Source: Pseudomonas allokribbensis (GTDB lineage Bacteria; Pseudomonadota; Gammaproteobacteria; Pseudomonadales; Pseudomonadaceae). From it: a stretch of 64,000 nucleotides of DNA. The position numbers were made by a program, and so were the translations under genes. A model generated the notes under the pieces. That model worked only from the letters and a program-made list of their open reading frames with translations, made no database searches and was not told where the DNA came from. The stretch spans positions 1,311,001 to 1,375,000 of the forward strand of contig NZ_CP062252.1 in the NCBI RefSeq assembly GCF_014863605.1, written 5' to 3'. Below are positions 1 to 10,709 of the stretch, in pieces. Position 1 is the first letter of the stretch; each line of letters starts with the position of its first letter.

Positions 1-1
1 T

Positions 2-1192
2 GAAACTCCGGCCGTTCCGGGTGTCGACGACCAGGTTGACGTGAACTACAGCGTTGAAGAGCAGGCTTCCGGCTCGATCACCGCCAGCGTCGGTTTCGCC
101 CAGAGCGCCGGTCTGATCCTCGGTGGCTCGATCACCCAGAACAACTTCCTGGGTACCGGTAACCGCGTCAGCGTCGGCCTGACCCGAAGCGAATACCAGA
201 GCCGTTACAACTTCGGCTACGTTGACCCCTACTGGACCGCCGATGGCGTGAGCCTGGGCTACAACGCGTTCTATCGCACCACCGACTACAAAGACCTCGA
301 CGTCGACGTAGCAAGCTACGCGGTGGACAGCCTGGGTGCCGGTGTGAACGTTGGCTACCCGATCAGCGAGACTTCGCGTCTGACCTTCGGTCTGTCCGCT
401 CAGCAGGACAAGATCAAGACCGGTACTTACACCGTTGACGAGATTTTCGACTTCGTCAAGAAGGAAGGCGACCAATACCTGAACTTCAAGGCGTCGGCCG
501 GCTGGTCCGAATCCACCCTGAACAAAGGCGTGTTGCCAACCCGTGGCCGTTCCCAGAGCCTGACCCTGGAATCGACCATTCCTGGCAGCGACCTGTCGTT
601 CTACAAGCTTGATTACCGTGGCCAGCTGTTCCAGCCGATCACCGAGAACTACACACTGCGTCTGCATACCGAACTGGGTTACGGCGACGGTTATGGTTCG
701 ACTGATGGCTTGCCATTCTACGAAAACTACTATGCTGGTGGTTTCAACTCGGTTCGTGGCTTCAAAGACAGCACCCTTGGTCCGCGCAGTACGCCGAGCC
801 GTGGTCAGGCAGTAACCGGTAATACCGGTACGCTCGCCGACCCGGATCAGGATCCGCTGCCGTTCGGCGGTAACGTGTTGATCCAGGGTGGTGTCGAGGT
901 GTTGTTCCCACTGCCGTTCGTGAAAGATCAGCGCTCCCTGCGTACATCGGTATTCTGGGACGTCGGTAACGTGTTCGATTCGACTTGCAAGTCGACCACT
1001 AACGCCGATGGTTCGAAGGCCAATACCCAATGCAACGACATCAGCCTGAGCAACATGGCCAGTTCCGTCGGTGTCGGCGTGACCTGGGTTACCGCACTGG
1101 GTCCTTTGAGCTTCGCGTTGGCCACACCGATCAAGAAACCGGATAACGCTGAAACTCAAGTGTTCCAATTCTCCCTCGGCCAGACGTTCTAA
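2..1192 (+). CDS. bamA: Outer membrane protein assembly factor BamA, C-terminal part (5' end outside window)
   Basis: This is the C-terminal part of the Omp85 beta-barrel protein that folds and inserts outer membrane proteins as the core of the BAM complex. The reading frame is open from base 2, before the first possible start at 41, so the gene begins upstream and the visible part is the end of the last POTRA domain plus the whole barrel. Visible family marks are the VRGF motif of loop 6 (in GGFNSVRGFKDS, near 750-780) and a final Phe (SLGQTF), the usual C-terminal barrel signal. The skp gene follows 45 bases later, the standard arrangement in gammaproteobacteria. Identification is firm; only the N-terminus is missing. 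Confidence 0.98.
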   Translation, partial: ETPAVPGVDDQVDVNYSVEEQASGSITASVGFAQSAGLILGGSITQNNFLGTGNRVSVGLTRSEYQSRYNFGYVDPYWTADGVSLGYNAFYRTTDYKDLDVDVASYAVDSLGAGVNVGYPISETSRLTFGLSAQQDKIKTGTYTVDEIFDFVKKEGDQYLNFKASAGWSESTLNKGVLPTRGRSQSLTLESTIPGSDLSFYKLDYRGQLFQPITENYTLRLHTELGYGDGYGSTDGLPFYENYYAGGFNSVRGFKDSTLGPRSTPSRGQAVTGNTGTLADPDQDPLPFGGNVLIQGGVEVLFPLPFVKDQRSLRTSVFWDVGNVFDSTCKSTTNADGSKANTQCNDISLSNMASSVGVGVTWVTALGPLSFALATPIKKPDNAETQVFQFSLGQTF

Positions 1193-1237
1193 GCGTCTGA
1201 CCCAAGATAACGACAATGGATTTTGTAGGAGTGCATC

Positions 1238-1741
1238 GTGCGTAAGTTGACTCAATTGGTTCTCCTGGCCTCCGTACTGGTGGCAGGCCCGGCATTTGCC
1301 GACATGAAAATCGCTGTTCTGAACTATCAGATGGCACTGCTGGAATCCGACGCAGCCAAGAAATACGCTGTGGATGCCGAGAAGAAGTTCGGCCCTCAAC
1401 TGACCAAGCTCAAGACGCTGGAAAGCAGCGCCAAGGGCATTCAGGATCGTTTGATGGCTGGTGGCGACAAGATGCAGCAGGGCGAGCGTGAGCGTCTGGA
1501 GCTGGAATTCAAGCAAAAGGCCCGTGACTTCCAGTTCCAGTCCAAGGAACTGAACGAAGCCAAAGCCGTTGCTGACCGTGAAATGCTCAAGCAGCTCAAG
1601 CCGAAACTGGATAGCGCAGTGGAAGAAGTCATCAAGAAAGGTGGTTTTGACCTGGTGTTCGAGCGTGGCGCAGTGATCGATGTCAAACCTCAATATGACA
1701 TCACGCGCCAGGTTATCGAGCGCATGAATCAGCTGAAGTAA
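1238..1741 (+). CDS. skp: Periplasmic chaperone Skp/OmpH
   Basis: This is a periplasmic holdase that binds unfolded outer membrane proteins and delivers them to BamA, encoded just upstream. It has 167 residues, the normal family length. Residues 1-21 form a signal peptide (Lys-Leu start, hydrophobic core, cleavage after AFA). The rest is rich in Lys, Glu and Gln with heptad-like spacing, as expected for the long coiled-coil arms of the Skp trimer. The start is GTG, chosen because TAGGAG lies just upstream and the signal peptide begins there. lpxD starts 4 bases after the stop, so the two are probably co-transcribed. Confidence 0.97.
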   Translation: MRKLTQLVLLASVLVAGPAFADMKIAVLNYQMALLESDAAKKYAVDAEKKFGPQLTKLKTLESSAKGIQDRLMAGGDKMQQGERERLELEFKQKARDFQFQSKELNEAKAVADREMLKQLKPKLDSAVEEVIKKGGFDLVFERGAVIDVKPQYDITRQVIERMNQLK

Positions 1742-1744
1742 CCC

Positions 1745-2800
1745 ATGACCGTGACTATCAAACTCGGCCAGTTGGCCGAGTTCCTCGGTGCCACCCTGAG
1801 TGGCGACCCCGAGAAGCAAATTACTGGGCTAGCCACCTTGCAGGAGGCTGGCCCAGCTCAGTTGAGCTTTCTGGCAAACCCCCAATACCGCAAATACCTC
1901 GCTGGCTCGCAGGCGGCGGCACTGCTGCTCAAAGCGGCTGATGCCGAAGGTTATGCCGGTAATGCATTGGTGGTGCCGGATCCTTATCTGGCTTACGCAC
2001 GCATTTCTCACCTGTTCGATCCGAAGCCGAAATCCGCAGCCGGTATCCATCCGACTGCAGTGATTGCTTCGGACGCCGTGGTCGATTCGACTGCCAGCAT
2101 CGGTCCCTTTGTGGTGATCGAGGCCGGTGCCCGGATCGGTGCGGGCGTGACGCTCGGCGCACATTGCGTTGTCGGCGCCCGCAGCGAAATCGGCGAGGGT
2201 GGCTGGCTGGCCCCGCGGGTGACGCTGTATCACGATGTGCGCATCGGCAAGCGGGTGGTGATCCAGTCCGGTGCAGTGCTCGGCGGTGAAGGCTTCGGCT
2301 TTGCCAACGAGAAAGGCATCTGGCAGAAAATCGCCCAGATCGGCGGCGTGACCATTGGCGACGATGTGGAGATTGGCGTGAATACCGCCATCGACCGCGG
2401 TGCGTTGGCCGATACCGTGATCGGCAACGGTGTGAAGCTCGACAACCAGATTCAGATCGCCCACAACGTTCAGGTCGGTGATCACACTGCCATGGCGGCG
2501 TGCGTGGGGATTTCCGGCAGCACAAAGATCGGCAAGCACTGCATGCTCGCCGGCGGTGTTGGCCTGGTAGGGCACATCGATATTTGCGACAACGTTTTCC
2601 TGACCGGGATGACCATGGTGACTCACTCGATTACCGAGCCGGGTGCCTATTCTTCCGGTACAGCCATGCAGCCGGCTGCCGAATGGCGCAAAAGCGCGGC
2701 ACGCATCCGTCAGCTCGATGACCTCGCGCGACGGTTGAAACAGCTGGAAAAGCGGGCAGGGGAAGTGACCCCTGGCGGTAATGCTTCATCTGAAGGCTGA
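1745..2800 (+). CDS. lpxD: UDP-3-O-(3-hydroxyacyl)glucosamine N-acyltransferase LpxD
   Basis: The enzyme transfers a 3-hydroxyacyl chain from acyl-ACP to the 2-amino group of UDP-3-O-acylglucosamine, the third step of lipid A synthesis, in the cytoplasm. It has 351 residues: an N-terminal uridine-binding domain (about 1-100), a long left-handed beta-helix of hexapeptide repeats (about 105-310), and a C-terminal helical tail with Arg and Lys. His240 in the stretch [10 protein letters not shown] aligns with the catalytic His239 of the E. coli enzyme. It follows skp closely and precedes fabZ and lpxA, a conserved lipid A cluster. Confidence 0.98.
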   Translation: MTVTIKLGQLAEFLGATLSGDPEKQITGLATLQEAGPAQLSFLANPQYRKYLAGSQAAALLLKAADAEGYAGNALVVPDPYLAYARISHLFDPKPKSAAGIHPTAVIASDAVVDSTASIGPFVVIEAGARIGAGVTLGAHCVVGARSEIGEGGWLAPRVTLYHDVRIGKRVVIQSGAVLGGEGFGFANEKGIWQKIAQIGGVTIGDDVEIGVNTAIDRGALADTVIGNGVKLDNQIQIAHNVQVGDHTAMAACVGISGSTKIGKHCMLAGGVGLVGHIDICDNVFLTGMTMVTHSITEPGAYSSGTAMQPAAEWRKSAARIRQLDDLARRLKQLEKRAGEVTPGGNASSEG

Positions 2801-2906
2801 TACCATTTCCATATCAAGAGTGCACAGCCTCTGGACTGCCTCCTTGATTTGCTAGAGGAGTGCGCGTCAGTCGCGCTCCCAATCTTTACATAGGCTTCCC
2901 CCCGAA

Positions 2907-3347
2907 ATGATGGACATCAACGAGATTCGCGAATACCTGCCTCACCGTTACCCGTTCCTGCTGGTGGACCGGGTGGTGGAACTGGATACTGAAGGCAAGC
3001 GAATTCGCGCCTACAAGAATGTCAGCATCAACGAACCGTTCTTCAATGGTCACTTCCCTGCGCATCCGATCATGCCGGGCGTCCTGATCATCGAAGCGAT
3101 GGCTCAGGCAGCCGGGATTCTCGGTTTCAAGATGCTCGACGTGAAGCCCGCTGATGGCACGCTTTACTACTTTGTCGGCTCCGACAAACTGCGTTTCCGC
3201 CAGCCGGTCAAGCCTGGCGATCAGTTGATTCTTGAGGCCACGTTCATTAGCTGCAAGCGCAAGATCTGGAAGTTTGAATGCCAGGCGTCGGTTGATGGCA
3301 AGCCGGTCTGCTCCGCCGAGATCATCTGCGCGGAACAAAAAGTATGA
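2907..3347 (+). CDS. fabZ: 3-hydroxyacyl-ACP dehydratase FabZ
   Basis: The enzyme removes water from 3-hydroxyacyl-ACP in fatty acid elongation and so competes with LpxA and LpxD for the same substrate. It has 146 residues with a hot-dog fold. The catalytic pair is visible: His49 in [12 protein letters not shown] and Glu63 in IIEAMAQA. The protein opens [17 protein letters not shown], the usual Pseudomonas N-terminus; the second ATG is an equally possible start. A 106-base gap separates it from lpxD, and its stop overlaps the lpxA start by 4 bases (ATGA), pointing to coupled translation. Confidence 0.98.
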   Translation: MMDINEIREYLPHRYPFLLVDRVVELDTEGKRIRAYKNVSINEPFFNGHFPAHPIMPGVLIIEAMAQAAGILGFKMLDVKPADGTLYYFVGSDKLRFRQPVKPGDQLILEATFISCKRKIWKFECQASVDGKPVCSAEIICAEQKV

Positions 3348-4120
3348 GTTTGATTGACCCTCGCGCAATCATCGATCCTTCGGCCGTACTGGCTGAAGGT
3401 GTCGAGGTCGGCCCGTGGTCGATCATCGGCGCAGGTGTGGAAATCGGCGAGGGGACAGTGATCGGGCCGCACGTGATCCTCAAAGGCCCGACCCGAATCG
3501 GCAAGCACAATCGCATCTACCAGTTTTCCTCGGTAGGCGAAGACACGCCTGATCTCAAGTACAAGGGTGAAGAAACCCGCCTGGTGATCGGTGACCATAA
3601 CGTTATCCGTGAAGGCGTGACGATTCACCGTGGCACCGTTCAGGATCGTTCGGAAACCACCCTGGGCGATCACAACCTGATCATGGCCTACGCCCACATC
3701 GGCCACGACAGCGTCATCGGCAACCACTGCATTCTGGTCAACAACACCGCGTTGGCCGGGCATGTGCACGTCGAGGACTGGGCGATCCTGTCCGGTTTCA
3801 CCCTGGTGCATCAGTATTGTCACATTGGCGCCCACAGCTTTTCCGGCATGGGCACCGCTATCGGCAAGGACGTTCCGGCGTTCGTCACGGTGTTCGGCAA
3901 CCCGGCCGAAGCGCGCAGCATGAACTTCGAAGGCATGCGCCGTCGTGGTTTCAGCGAGGATGCCATCCATGCCTTGCGACGCGCCTATAAAACCGTCTAC
4001 CGCCAGGGACTGACTGTCGAGCAAGCCCTGGCCGAACTGGCCGAGCCTGCCGCCCAGTTCCCGGAAGTCGCGGTGTTCCGTGACTCCATCCAGTCGTCGT
4101 CTCGCGGCATCACCCGCTGA
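3344..4120 (+). CDS. lpxA: UDP-N-acetylglucosamine acyltransferase LpxA
   Basis: The enzyme catalyses the first step of lipid A synthesis, O-acylation of UDP-GlcNAc with 3-hydroxyacyl-ACP. It has 258 residues, made of hexapeptide repeats forming a left-handed beta-helix (about 1-185) and a helical C-terminal domain. His118 and His121 in AYAHIGHDS correspond to His122 and the catalytic His125 of E. coli. The start overlaps the fabZ stop, and lpxB begins 2 bases after its stop, so fabZ-lpxA-lpxB-rnhB form a tight operon. Confidence 0.98.
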   Translation: MSLIDPRAIIDPSAVLAEGVEVGPWSIIGAGVEIGEGTVIGPHVILKGPTRIGKHNRIYQFSSVGEDTPDLKYKGEETRLVIGDHNVIREGVTIHRGTVQDRSETTLGDHNLIMAYAHIGHDSVIGNHCILVNNTALAGHVHVEDWAILSGFTLVHQYCHIGAHSFSGMGTAIGKDVPAFVTVFGNPAEARSMNFEGMRRRGFSEDAIHALRRAYKTVYRQGLTVEQALAELAEPAAQFPEVAVFRDSIQSSSRGITR

Positions 4121-4122
4121 TC

Positions 4123-5253
4123 ATGGCCAATCTGCGTATTGCGCTGGTGGCGGGTGAGGCTTCCGGTGACATTCTGGGCGCCGGTCTGATGCGTGCCCTC
4201 AAGGCACAGCATCCCGCTGTCGAGTTCATCGGCGTCGGCGGCCCGTTGATGCAGGCCGAAGGCCTGAGCTCCTACTTCCCCATGGAACGGCTGTCGGTCA
4301 TGGGGCTGGTGGAAGTCCTCGGGCGACTGCGTGAACTGCTCAAGCGCCGCAAGGACCTGATCGCCACGCTGATCGCTGAAAAGCCGGATGTGTTCATCGG
4401 CATCGATGCCCCGGATTTCAACCTCAATATCGAACTCAAGCTGCGTCAGGCCGGGATCAAGACCGTGCACTACGTCAGCCCTTCGGTATGGGCGTGGCGG
4501 CAGAAGCGAGTGCTGAAGATCCGCGAAGGCTGCGACCTGATGCTCACGCTGCTGCCGTTCGAAGCCAGATTCTACGAAGAGAAAGGCGTACCGGTGCGGT
4601 TCGTCGGCCATACGCTGGCCGATACCATTCCACTGGAAGCCGATCGCACTGCTGCGCGCGCCGAACTGGGACTGCCGGACGGCCCGCTGGTGGCTTTGAT
4701 GCCGGGCAGTCGCGGCGGCGAAGTCAGTCGTCTGGGTGCGCTGTTCCTCGATACCGCCGAACGCCTGCGCGCCATGCGCCCGGGTTTGCGCTTCGTCATA
4801 CCGTGCGCCAATCCCGAGCGTCGGGCCCAGCTTGAAGAGCTGCTGGCCGGTCGCGACTTGCCGGTGACCTTGCTCGATGGCAAATCCCACTTGGCCCTGG
4901 CGGCGTGCAACGCGGTCCTGATCGCGTCGGGCACGGCGACCCTTGAGGCGCTGCTGTACAAACGCCCGATGGTCGTGGCCTATCGTCTGGCACCGCTGAC
5001 GTTCTGGATTCTCAAACGCATGGTCAAGAGCCCTTACGTCTCCCTGCCGAACCTGCTGGCCCAGCGACTGCTGGTGCCGGAATTGTTGCAGGATGATGCG
5101 ACGGTCGAAGCGCTCGCCCAGACCCTGTCGCCGTTGATCGACGGTGGCGAAGAGCAGACGCGCGGCTTCGACGAAATCCACCGCACCCTGCGTCTGGACG
5201 CCTCCAATCAGGCGGCTGACGCCGTTCTGAACCTGATCGGTCAAACACGATGA
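4123..5253 (+). CDS. lpxB: Lipid-A-disaccharide synthase LpxB
   Basis: This family GT19 glycosyltransferase joins UDP-2,3-diacylglucosamine and lipid X to give the tetraacyl disaccharide precursor of lipid A at the inner face of the cytoplasmic membrane. It has 376 residues. It begins [19 protein letters not shown], the typical N-terminal motif, and carries the conserved [11 protein letters not shown] segment and a C-terminal [12 protein letters not shown] donor-site motif. It overlaps the next gene rnhB by 4 bases (ATGA). Confidence 0.98.
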   Translation: MANLRIALVAGEASGDILGAGLMRALKAQHPAVEFIGVGGPLMQAEGLSSYFPMERLSVMGLVEVLGRLRELLKRRKDLIATLIAEKPDVFIGIDAPDFNLNIELKLRQAGIKTVHYVSPSVWAWRQKRVLKIREGCDLMLTLLPFEARFYEEKGVPVRFVGHTLADTIPLEADRTAARAELGLPDGPLVALMPGSRGGEVSRLGALFLDTAERLRAMRPGLRFVIPCANPERRAQLEELLAGRDLPVTLLDGKSHLALAACNAVLIASGTATLEALLYKRPMVVAYRLAPLTFWILKRMVKSPYVSLPNLLAQRLLVPELLQDDATVEALAQTLSPLIDGGEEQTRGFDEIHRTLRLDASNQAADAVLNLIGQTR

Positions 5254-5891
5254 GCAAGACAAGCATGCAGATGGGCCTGGATTTCACCCTGGTCGCCGAA
5301 GTCGAAGAGTTGGTGGCCGGCGTTGATGAAGTCGGTCGTGGCCCGTTGTGCGGTGCGGTCGTCACGGCGGCGGTGATCCTCGATCCGAACCGTCCGATTC
5401 TCGGTCTCAACGACTCGAAGAAACTCACTGAAGCCAAGCGTGAAAAGCTCTACGACGAAATCTGCGAGAAGGCACTGAGCTGGTGCATCGCCCGTGCCGA
5501 AGTCGAAGAGATCGACGAGTTGAACATCCTCCACGCCACCATGTTGGCGATGCAGCGCGCGGTGGCGGGGCTGCACATCCAGCCGAAACTGGCGATGATC
5601 GACGGCAACCGCTGCCCGAAACTGCCGATGCGTTCCGAAGCAGTGGTCAAGGGCGACAGCAAGGTGCCGGCCATCGCCGCCGCGTCGATTCTGGCCAAGG
5701 TCAGCCGCGACCGCGAGATGGCGGCGTTCGAATTGATCTATCCGGGTTACGGCATCGGTGGCCATAAAGGCTACCCGACGCCCGTTCATCTGGAAGCGTT
5801 GGTGCGCCTCGGGCCGACGCCGATTCACCGGCGTTCGTTTGCCCCGGTGCGGCAGGCTTATGAAGCGCTGGAAGGTCTCACGCAGGTTTAG
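5250..5891 (+). CDS. rnhB: Ribonuclease HII
   Basis: This endonuclease cuts the RNA strand of RNA-DNA hybrids and removes single ribonucleotides from DNA. It has 213 residues. The catalytic acidic residues sit in [12 protein letters not shown] (near residues 24-35) and further on in [16 protein letters not shown] and [21 protein letters not shown]. Its start overlaps lpxB, so translation is probably coupled to the lipid A operon, as is common in gammaproteobacteria. A hairpin with a T-rich tail follows at 5916-5941. Confidence 0.98.
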   Translation: MSKTSMQMGLDFTLVAEVEELVAGVDEVGRGPLCGAVVTAAVILDPNRPILGLNDSKKLTEAKREKLYDEICEKALSWCIARAEVEEIDELNILHATMLAMQRAVAGLHIQPKLAMIDGNRCPKLPMRSEAVVKGDSKVPAIAAASILAKVSRDREMAAFELIYPGYGIGGHKGYPTPVHLEALVRLGPTPIHRRSFAPVRQAYEALEGLTQV

Positions 5892-5915
5892 CGGCGAGGC
5901 TGATGTTTTGTTCAG

Positions 5916-5941
5916 GGCCCGGTACAATCCGGGCCTTGTTG
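5916..5941 (+). terminator. Hairpin after rnhB, probable terminator
   Basis: Seven G/C pairs (GGCCCGG and CCGGGCC) enclose the loop TACAAT and are followed by TTGTTGTCT. It lies 25 bases after rnhB and 27 bases before dnaE. The loop also looks like a -10 box, so a dnaE promoter could overlap it; this is uncertain. Confidence 0.55.
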
Positions 5942-5967
5942 TCTCTATGTAACTGGACAGGATCACT

Positions 5968-8900
5968 ATGCCGGCTTCATTCGTTCATCTACGCCTGCAC
6001 ACTGAATACTCCCTGGTCGACGGGCTGGTGCGGATCAAGCCGCTGGTCAAGGCCCTGACCGGCATGGGCATGCCGGCCGTTGCGGTTACCGACCAGAACA
6101 ACATGTGTTCGCTGGTCAAATTCTATAAAAACACCATGGGCGCCGGGATCAAGCCGATCTGCGGCGCCGACCTGTGGCTGTCGAACAAGGACCCGGAGGG
6201 TCCGCTGAGCCGGATCAGCCTGCTGGTCATGAACGCCCTGGGTTATCGCAACCTGACCGAGCTGATTTCCCGTGGCTTCATCGAAGGTCAGCGCAACGGC
6301 ATGATCATCATCGAGCGCGAATGGGTCGCCGAGGCCAACGAAGGCCTGATCATGCTGTCCGCCGCGAAAGAAGGCGAAATCGGCATGGCCATGATCGGCG
6401 GCAACCCCGCTGAGGCCGAGGTCCTGACGCGCGAATGGATGGCGGTGTTCCCGGATCGTTTCTACCTGGAGATCCAGCGTACCAATCGTCCGAATGACGA
6501 AGAACAATTGCACGGCGCAGTGGCCCTGGCCGACAAGCTCGGTGCGCCGCTGGTCGCGACCAACGATGTGCGTTTCATCAAGCAGGAAGACTTCGCCGCC
6601 CACGAAACCCGCGTCTGCATCGGTGAGGGCCGGGCCCTTGACGATCCGCGTCGTTCGAAGAACTACAGCGATCAGCAATACCTGAAAAGCGCCGAGGAAA
6701 TGGCCGAGCTGTTCAGCGACCTGCCGGATGCGGTGGAAAACTCCGTCGAGATCGCCAAGCGCTGCAACATTGAAGTGAAGCTGGGCACGCACTTCTTGCC
6801 CAACTTCCCGATCCCCGATGGCATGACCATCGATGAGTATTTCCGCAAGGTGTCCTTCGAAGGTCTGGAAGAGCGGTTAACCGTTCTGCTGCCAAGGGAC
6901 ACGACTGAAGACTACGAAGCCAAGCGGCAGGTCTATGTCGACCGACTGAATTTCGAGCTGGATATCATTATCCAGATGGGGTTCCCCGGTTACTTCCTGA
7001 TCGTGATGGACTTCATCCAGTGGGCCAAGAACAACGGCGTGCCGGTGGGCCCGGGCCGGGGGTCGGGTGCCGGATCGCTGGTGGCCTATGTGCAGAAGAT
7101 CACCGACCTCGACCCGCTGGAATACGACCTGCTGTTCGAACGTTTCCTTAACCCGGAACGGGTATCGATGCCCGACTTCGACGTCGACTTCTGCATGGAC
7201 GGTCGCGACCGCGTGATCGACTACGTGGCCGAAAAATACGGCCGTAACGCCGTGAGCCAGATCATCACCTTCGGTTCCATGGCGGCGAAAGCTGTGGTGC
7301 GGGATGTGGCGCGGGCGCAGGGCAAGTCGTTCGGTCTGGCGGATCGCCTGTCGAAGATGATTCCGTTCGAAGTCGGCATGACCCTGGAAAAAGCCTACGA
7401 GCAGGAAGAAATCCTGCGCGATTTCATCAAGGTCGATGAAGAAGCGGCGGAAATCTGGGAGATGGCGCGCAAGCTCGAAGGCGTTGTGCGTAACGTCGGC
7501 AAGCACGCCGGTGGTGTGGTGATCGCACCGACCAAGCTGACCGACTTCTCGCCGATCTATTGCGACGAGGCTGGCGACGGCCTGGTAACCCAGTTTGACA
7601 AGGATGACGTCGAGGCGGCCGGTCTGGTGAAGTTCGACTTCCTCGGCCTGCGAACGCTGACGATCATCGACTGGGCGCTGAAAACCATCAACCGCGACCG
7701 CGCCAAGGTCAACGAACCGCCGCTGGATATCGCGTTCATCCCGCTGGATGACAAGCCGACTTATCAGCTGCTGCAAAAAGCTGAAACCACCGCGGTGTTC
7801 CAGCTTGAATCCCGCGGCATGAAAGAGCTGATCAAAAAGCTCAAGCCCGACTGCCTGGAAGACTTGATCGCACTGGTGGCCCTGTTCCGTCCGGGCCCGC
7901 TGCAATCGGGCATGGTGGATGACTTCATCAACCGTAAGCACGGTCGCGCCGAACTGGCCTATCCGCACTCGGATTACCAGTACGAGGGCCTCAAGCCCGT
8001 CCTGGCACCGACTTACGGCATCATCTTGTATCAGGAACAGGTGATGCAGATTGCCCAGGTCATGGCCGGTTACACCCTCGGTGGTGCGGACATGCTGCGG
8101 CGGGCCATGGGTAAGAAAAAGCCCGAGGAAATGGCCAAGCAGCGCGGCGGCTTCATTGAAGGTTGCGCCACCAACAATATCGACGCGGACCTTGCCGGTA
8201 ACATTTTCGACCTGGTAGAGAAATTCGCCGGTTACGGATTCAACAAATCCCACTCCGCCGCCTACGGCCTGGTGTCGTACCAGACCGCCTGGCTGAAGGC
8301 TCACTACCCGGCGCCGTTCATGGCCGCGGTACTGTCGGCGGATATGCACAACACCGACAAGGTCGTGACCTTGATCGAAGAAGTGCGCACGATGAAGCTG
8401 CGCCTCGACGCGCCGGACGTGAATACCTCGGAGTTCAAGTTCACGGTGAACGACGAAGGGCGCATCGTGTATGGCCTGGGCGCGATCAAAGGCGTCGGCG
8501 AAGGCCCGGTGGAAGCGATCACCGAGGCCCGCCAGGCCGGCCCGTTCAAGGACCTGTTCGACTTCTGTGCCCGGGTCGACCTCAAACGCATCAACAAGCG
8601 TACGCTGGACGGCTTGATCCGTAGCGGCGCGCTGGATCGCCTCGGCCCGTACTTCCATGACGAGCAAAAGGCTTATCAGGCCAACATCGACCGCAACCGT
8701 GCCGTACTGCTGGCGGCGATGGAGGAGGCGATCAAGTCGGCCGAGCAGACTGCGCGCACCCGCGACAGTGGCCATGCCGACCTGTTCGGCGGGCTGTTCG
8801 TCGAGGAAGATGCGGACGTTTACGCACTGCATCGCAAGGCCAAGGAACTGACCCTCAAGGAACGTCTCAAGGGTGAAAAAGACACCCTTGGCCTGTACCT

Positions 8901-9489
8901 GACCGGCCACCCGATCGACGAATACGAAGGTGAAATTCGCCGTTTCGCCCGCCAGCGCATCATCGACCTGAAACCGGCCCGGGATACCCAGACCGTGGCG
9001 GGGATGATCATTGCCCTGCGTGTGATGAAGAACAAAAAAGGCGACAAGATGGGCTTCATCACCCTCGACGACCGCTCCGGGCGGATCGAGGCGTCACTGT
9101 TCGCCGAGGCGTTCCACTCCGCGCAATCGCTGCTGCAGACCGATGCGATGGTGGTGGTCGAAGGCGAAGTCAGCAACGATGACTTCTCCGGCGGCCTGCG
9201 CCTGCGGGTCAAGCGGGTGATGAGCATGGAAGATGCGCGCACCAACCTGGCCGAGAGCCTGCGCCTGAAGTTGCAGACCCAGGACCTGAAAGGCGATCAA
9301 CTACGCTGGTTGGGTGATTTGCTCAAGCGTCACCGCGGGGCGTGCCCGATCACCATGGAATACACCAGCCCTGATGCGAAGACCTTGCTGCAGTTTGGCG
9401 AGACCTGGCGGATCGACCCGGCGGATGCCTTGATTCAAGCCCTGCGTGACCAGTTCGGGCGAGACAACGTCTTCCTCCAATACCGTTGA
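5968..9489 (+). CDS. dnaE: DNA polymerase III subunit alpha
   Basis: This is the catalytic subunit of the replicative polymerase (family C). It has 1173 residues, full length. The order is an N-terminal PHP domain (about 1-280, opening FVHLRLHTEYSLVDG), the palm with MPDFDVDF at 401-408 holding the catalytic aspartates 403 and 405, the finger and beta-clamp-binding regions with FNKSHSAAYGLVSYQ near residue 758, and an OB-fold near 1000 (AGMIIALRVMKNKKGDKMGF). It uses ATG with AGGATC upstream. The gene stands alone between terminator-like sequence and accA. Confidence 0.99.
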   Translation: MPASFVHLRLHTEYSLVDGLVRIKPLVKALTGMGMPAVAVTDQNNMCSLVKFYKNTMGAGIKPICGADLWLSNKDPEGPLSRISLLVMNALGYRNLTELISRGFIEGQRNGMIIIEREWVAEANEGLIMLSAAKEGEIGMAMIGGNPAEAEVLTREWMAVFPDRFYLEIQRTNRPNDEEQLHGAVALADKLGAPLVATNDVRFIKQEDFAAHETRVCIGEGRALDDPRRSKNYSDQQYLKSAEEMAELFSDLPDAVENSVEIAKRCNIEVKLGTHFLPNFPIPDGMTIDEYFRKVSFEGLEERLTVLLPRDTTEDYEAKRQVYVDRLNFELDIIIQMGFPGYFLIVMDFIQWAKNNGVPVGPGRGSGAGSLVAYVQKITDLDPLEYDLLFERFLNPERVSMPDFDVDFCMDGRDRVIDYVAEKYGRNAVSQIITFGSMAAKAVVRDVARAQGKSFGLADRLSKMIPFEVGMTLEKAYEQEEILRDFIKVDEEAAEIWEMARKLEGVVRNVGKHAGGVVIAPTKLTDFSPIYCDEAGDGLVTQFDKDDVEAAGLVKFDFLGLRTLTIIDWALKTINRDRAKVNEPPLDIAFIPLDDKPTYQLLQKAETTAVFQLESRGMKELIKKLKPDCLEDLIALVALFRPGPLQSGMVDDFINRKHGRAELAYPHSDYQYEGLKPVLAPTYGIILYQEQVMQIAQVMAGYTLGGADMLRRAMGKKKPEEMAKQRGGFIEGCATNNIDADLAGNIFDLVEKFAGYGFNKSHSAAYGLVSYQTAWLKAHYPAPFMAAVLSADMHNTDKVVTLIEEVRTMKLRLDAPDVNTSEFKFTVNDEGRIVYGLGAIKGVGEGPVEAITEARQAGPFKDLFDFCARVDLKRINKRTLDGLIRSGALDRLGPYFHDEQKAYQANIDRNRAVLLAAMEEAIKSAEQTARTRDSGHADLFGGLFVEEDADVYALHRKAKELTLKERLKGEKDTLGLYLTGHPIDEYEGEIRRFARQRIIDLKPARDTQTVAGMIIALRVMKNKKGDKMGFITLDDRSGRIEASLFAEAFHSAQSLLQTDAMVVVEGEVSNDDFSGGLRLRVKRVMSMEDARTNLAESLRLKLQTQDLKGDQLRWLGDLLKRHRGACPITMEYTSPDAKTLLQFGETWRIDPADALIQALRDQFGRDNVFLQYR

Positions 9490-9628
9490 CCGGCAGGTGA
9501 TATCAAACCGCCTGCCCGCAACCTGAATTTTTAATCTCGACCTTAGCGCGCCTCTCCCTTAAGGTAGGGCGCGAATAGACAACCGGCCGGCCCAAGCTCA
9601 CTTGGGACACGACCCTAGACGGACGCCT

Positions 9629-10576
9629 ATGAACCCGAATTTTCTAGATTTCGAACAGCCGATCGCCGACCTGCAAGCCAAGATCGAAGAGTTGCGCTTG
9701 GTCGGTAATGACAATTCGCTGAATATCGGCGATGAGATCTCCCGCCTGCAGGACAAGAGCAAAACGCTCACCGAAGACATTTTCGGCAAGCTGACCAGCT
9801 GGCAGATCGCACGTCTGGCGCGTCACCCGAAACGTCCATACACCCTGGACTACATCGAGCACATCTTCACCGAGTTCGACGAACTGCACGGTGATCGTCA
9901 CTTCTCCGACGACGCGGCCATTGTGGGCGGCGTGGCACGTCTGGAAGACCAGCCAGTGATGGTGATCGGTCATCAGAAGGGCCGTGAAGTGCGCGAAAAG
10001 GTACGCCGCAACTTCGGCATGCCGCGCCCGGAAGGCTACCGCAAGGCTTGCCGCCTGATGGAGATGGCCGAGCGCTTCAAGATGCCGATCCTGACCTTCA
10101 TCGACACCCCGGGTGCCTACCCTGGCATCGACGCTGAAGAGCGCAACCAGAGCGAAGCGATCGCCTGGAACCTGCGCGTCATGGCTCGTCTGAAAACCCC
10201 AATCATCGCCACCGTGATCGGTGAAGGTGGTTCCGGCGGCGCGCTGGCGATCGGTGTCTGCGACCAGCTGAACATGCTGCAGTACTCGACCTACGCGGTG
10301 ATCTCGCCGGAAGGTTGCGCTTCGATTCTGTGGAAAACCGCAGAAAAGGCGCCGGATGCCGCTGAAGCGATGGGCATCACCGCCGAGCGTCTGAAAGGTC
10401 TGGGCATCGTCGACAAAGTGATTGGCGAGCCTCTGGGCGGCGCCCACCGTGATCCGGCGGCTGCCGCGGCATCGATCCGCGCCGAGCTGAGCTCGCAACT
10501 GGCGATGCTGAAGAAGTTCGACAACGAAGCGCTGCTCAAGCGTCGTTACGATCGTCTGATGAGCTACGGCCTCTAA
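9629..10576 (+). CDS. accA: Acetyl-CoA carboxylase carboxyltransferase subunit alpha
   Basis: With AccD this subunit transfers the carboxyl group from carboxybiotin to acetyl-CoA, giving malonyl-CoA, the committed step of fatty acid synthesis. It has 315 residues counted from [10 protein letters not shown]; an in-frame upstream start at 9602 is rejected because the family starts with this sequence. Visible motifs include the crotonase-like core ([15 protein letters not shown], then [18 protein letters not shown]). It lies between dnaE and tilS with 139 bases before it, enough for its own promoter. Confidence 0.98.
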   Translation: MNPNFLDFEQPIADLQAKIEELRLVGNDNSLNIGDEISRLQDKSKTLTEDIFGKLTSWQIARLARHPKRPYTLDYIEHIFTEFDELHGDRHFSDDAAIVGGVARLEDQPVMVIGHQKGREVREKVRRNFGMPRPEGYRKACRLMEMAERFKMPILTFIDTPGAYPGIDAEERNQSEAIAWNLRVMARLKTPIIATVIGEGGSGGALAIGVCDQLNMLQYSTYAVISPEGCASILWKTAEKAPDAAEAMGITAERLKGLGIVDKVIGEPLGGAHRDPAAAAASIRAELSSQLAMLKKFDNEALLKRRYDRLMSYGL

Positions 10577-10596
10577 GTCGACCGCGCAATACCCGA

Positions 10597-10685
10597 TGTG
10601 GGAGCGAGCCTGCTCGCGATGAGGGGTAACATTCAACCAATGCGTTGGCTGTTACACCGCTATCGCGAGCAGGCTCGCTCCCACA
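10597..10685. repeat. REP doublet (REPIN-like) between accA and tilS
   Basis: Two copies of a 24-base palindromic element face each other: TGTGGGAGCGAGCCTGCTCG... at 10597-10620 and its exact reverse complement at 10662-10685, with 41 bases between. The GTGGGAGC...GCTCGC core is the abundant REP family of the P. fluorescens group. The pair can fold into one long hairpin. Such doublets (REPINs) are moved in trans by RAYT transposases; none is in this window. Confidence 0.9.
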
Positions 10686-10709
10686 TTTGATTTGTGCCAA
10701 GGGAAAGAA

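Noticed and set aside
6877..8910. 677-codon open frame antisense to dnaE
   Set aside because: It is a by-product of high GC at third codon positions in dnaE; the protein is a low-complexity mix of His, Arg, Gln and Val with no domain.
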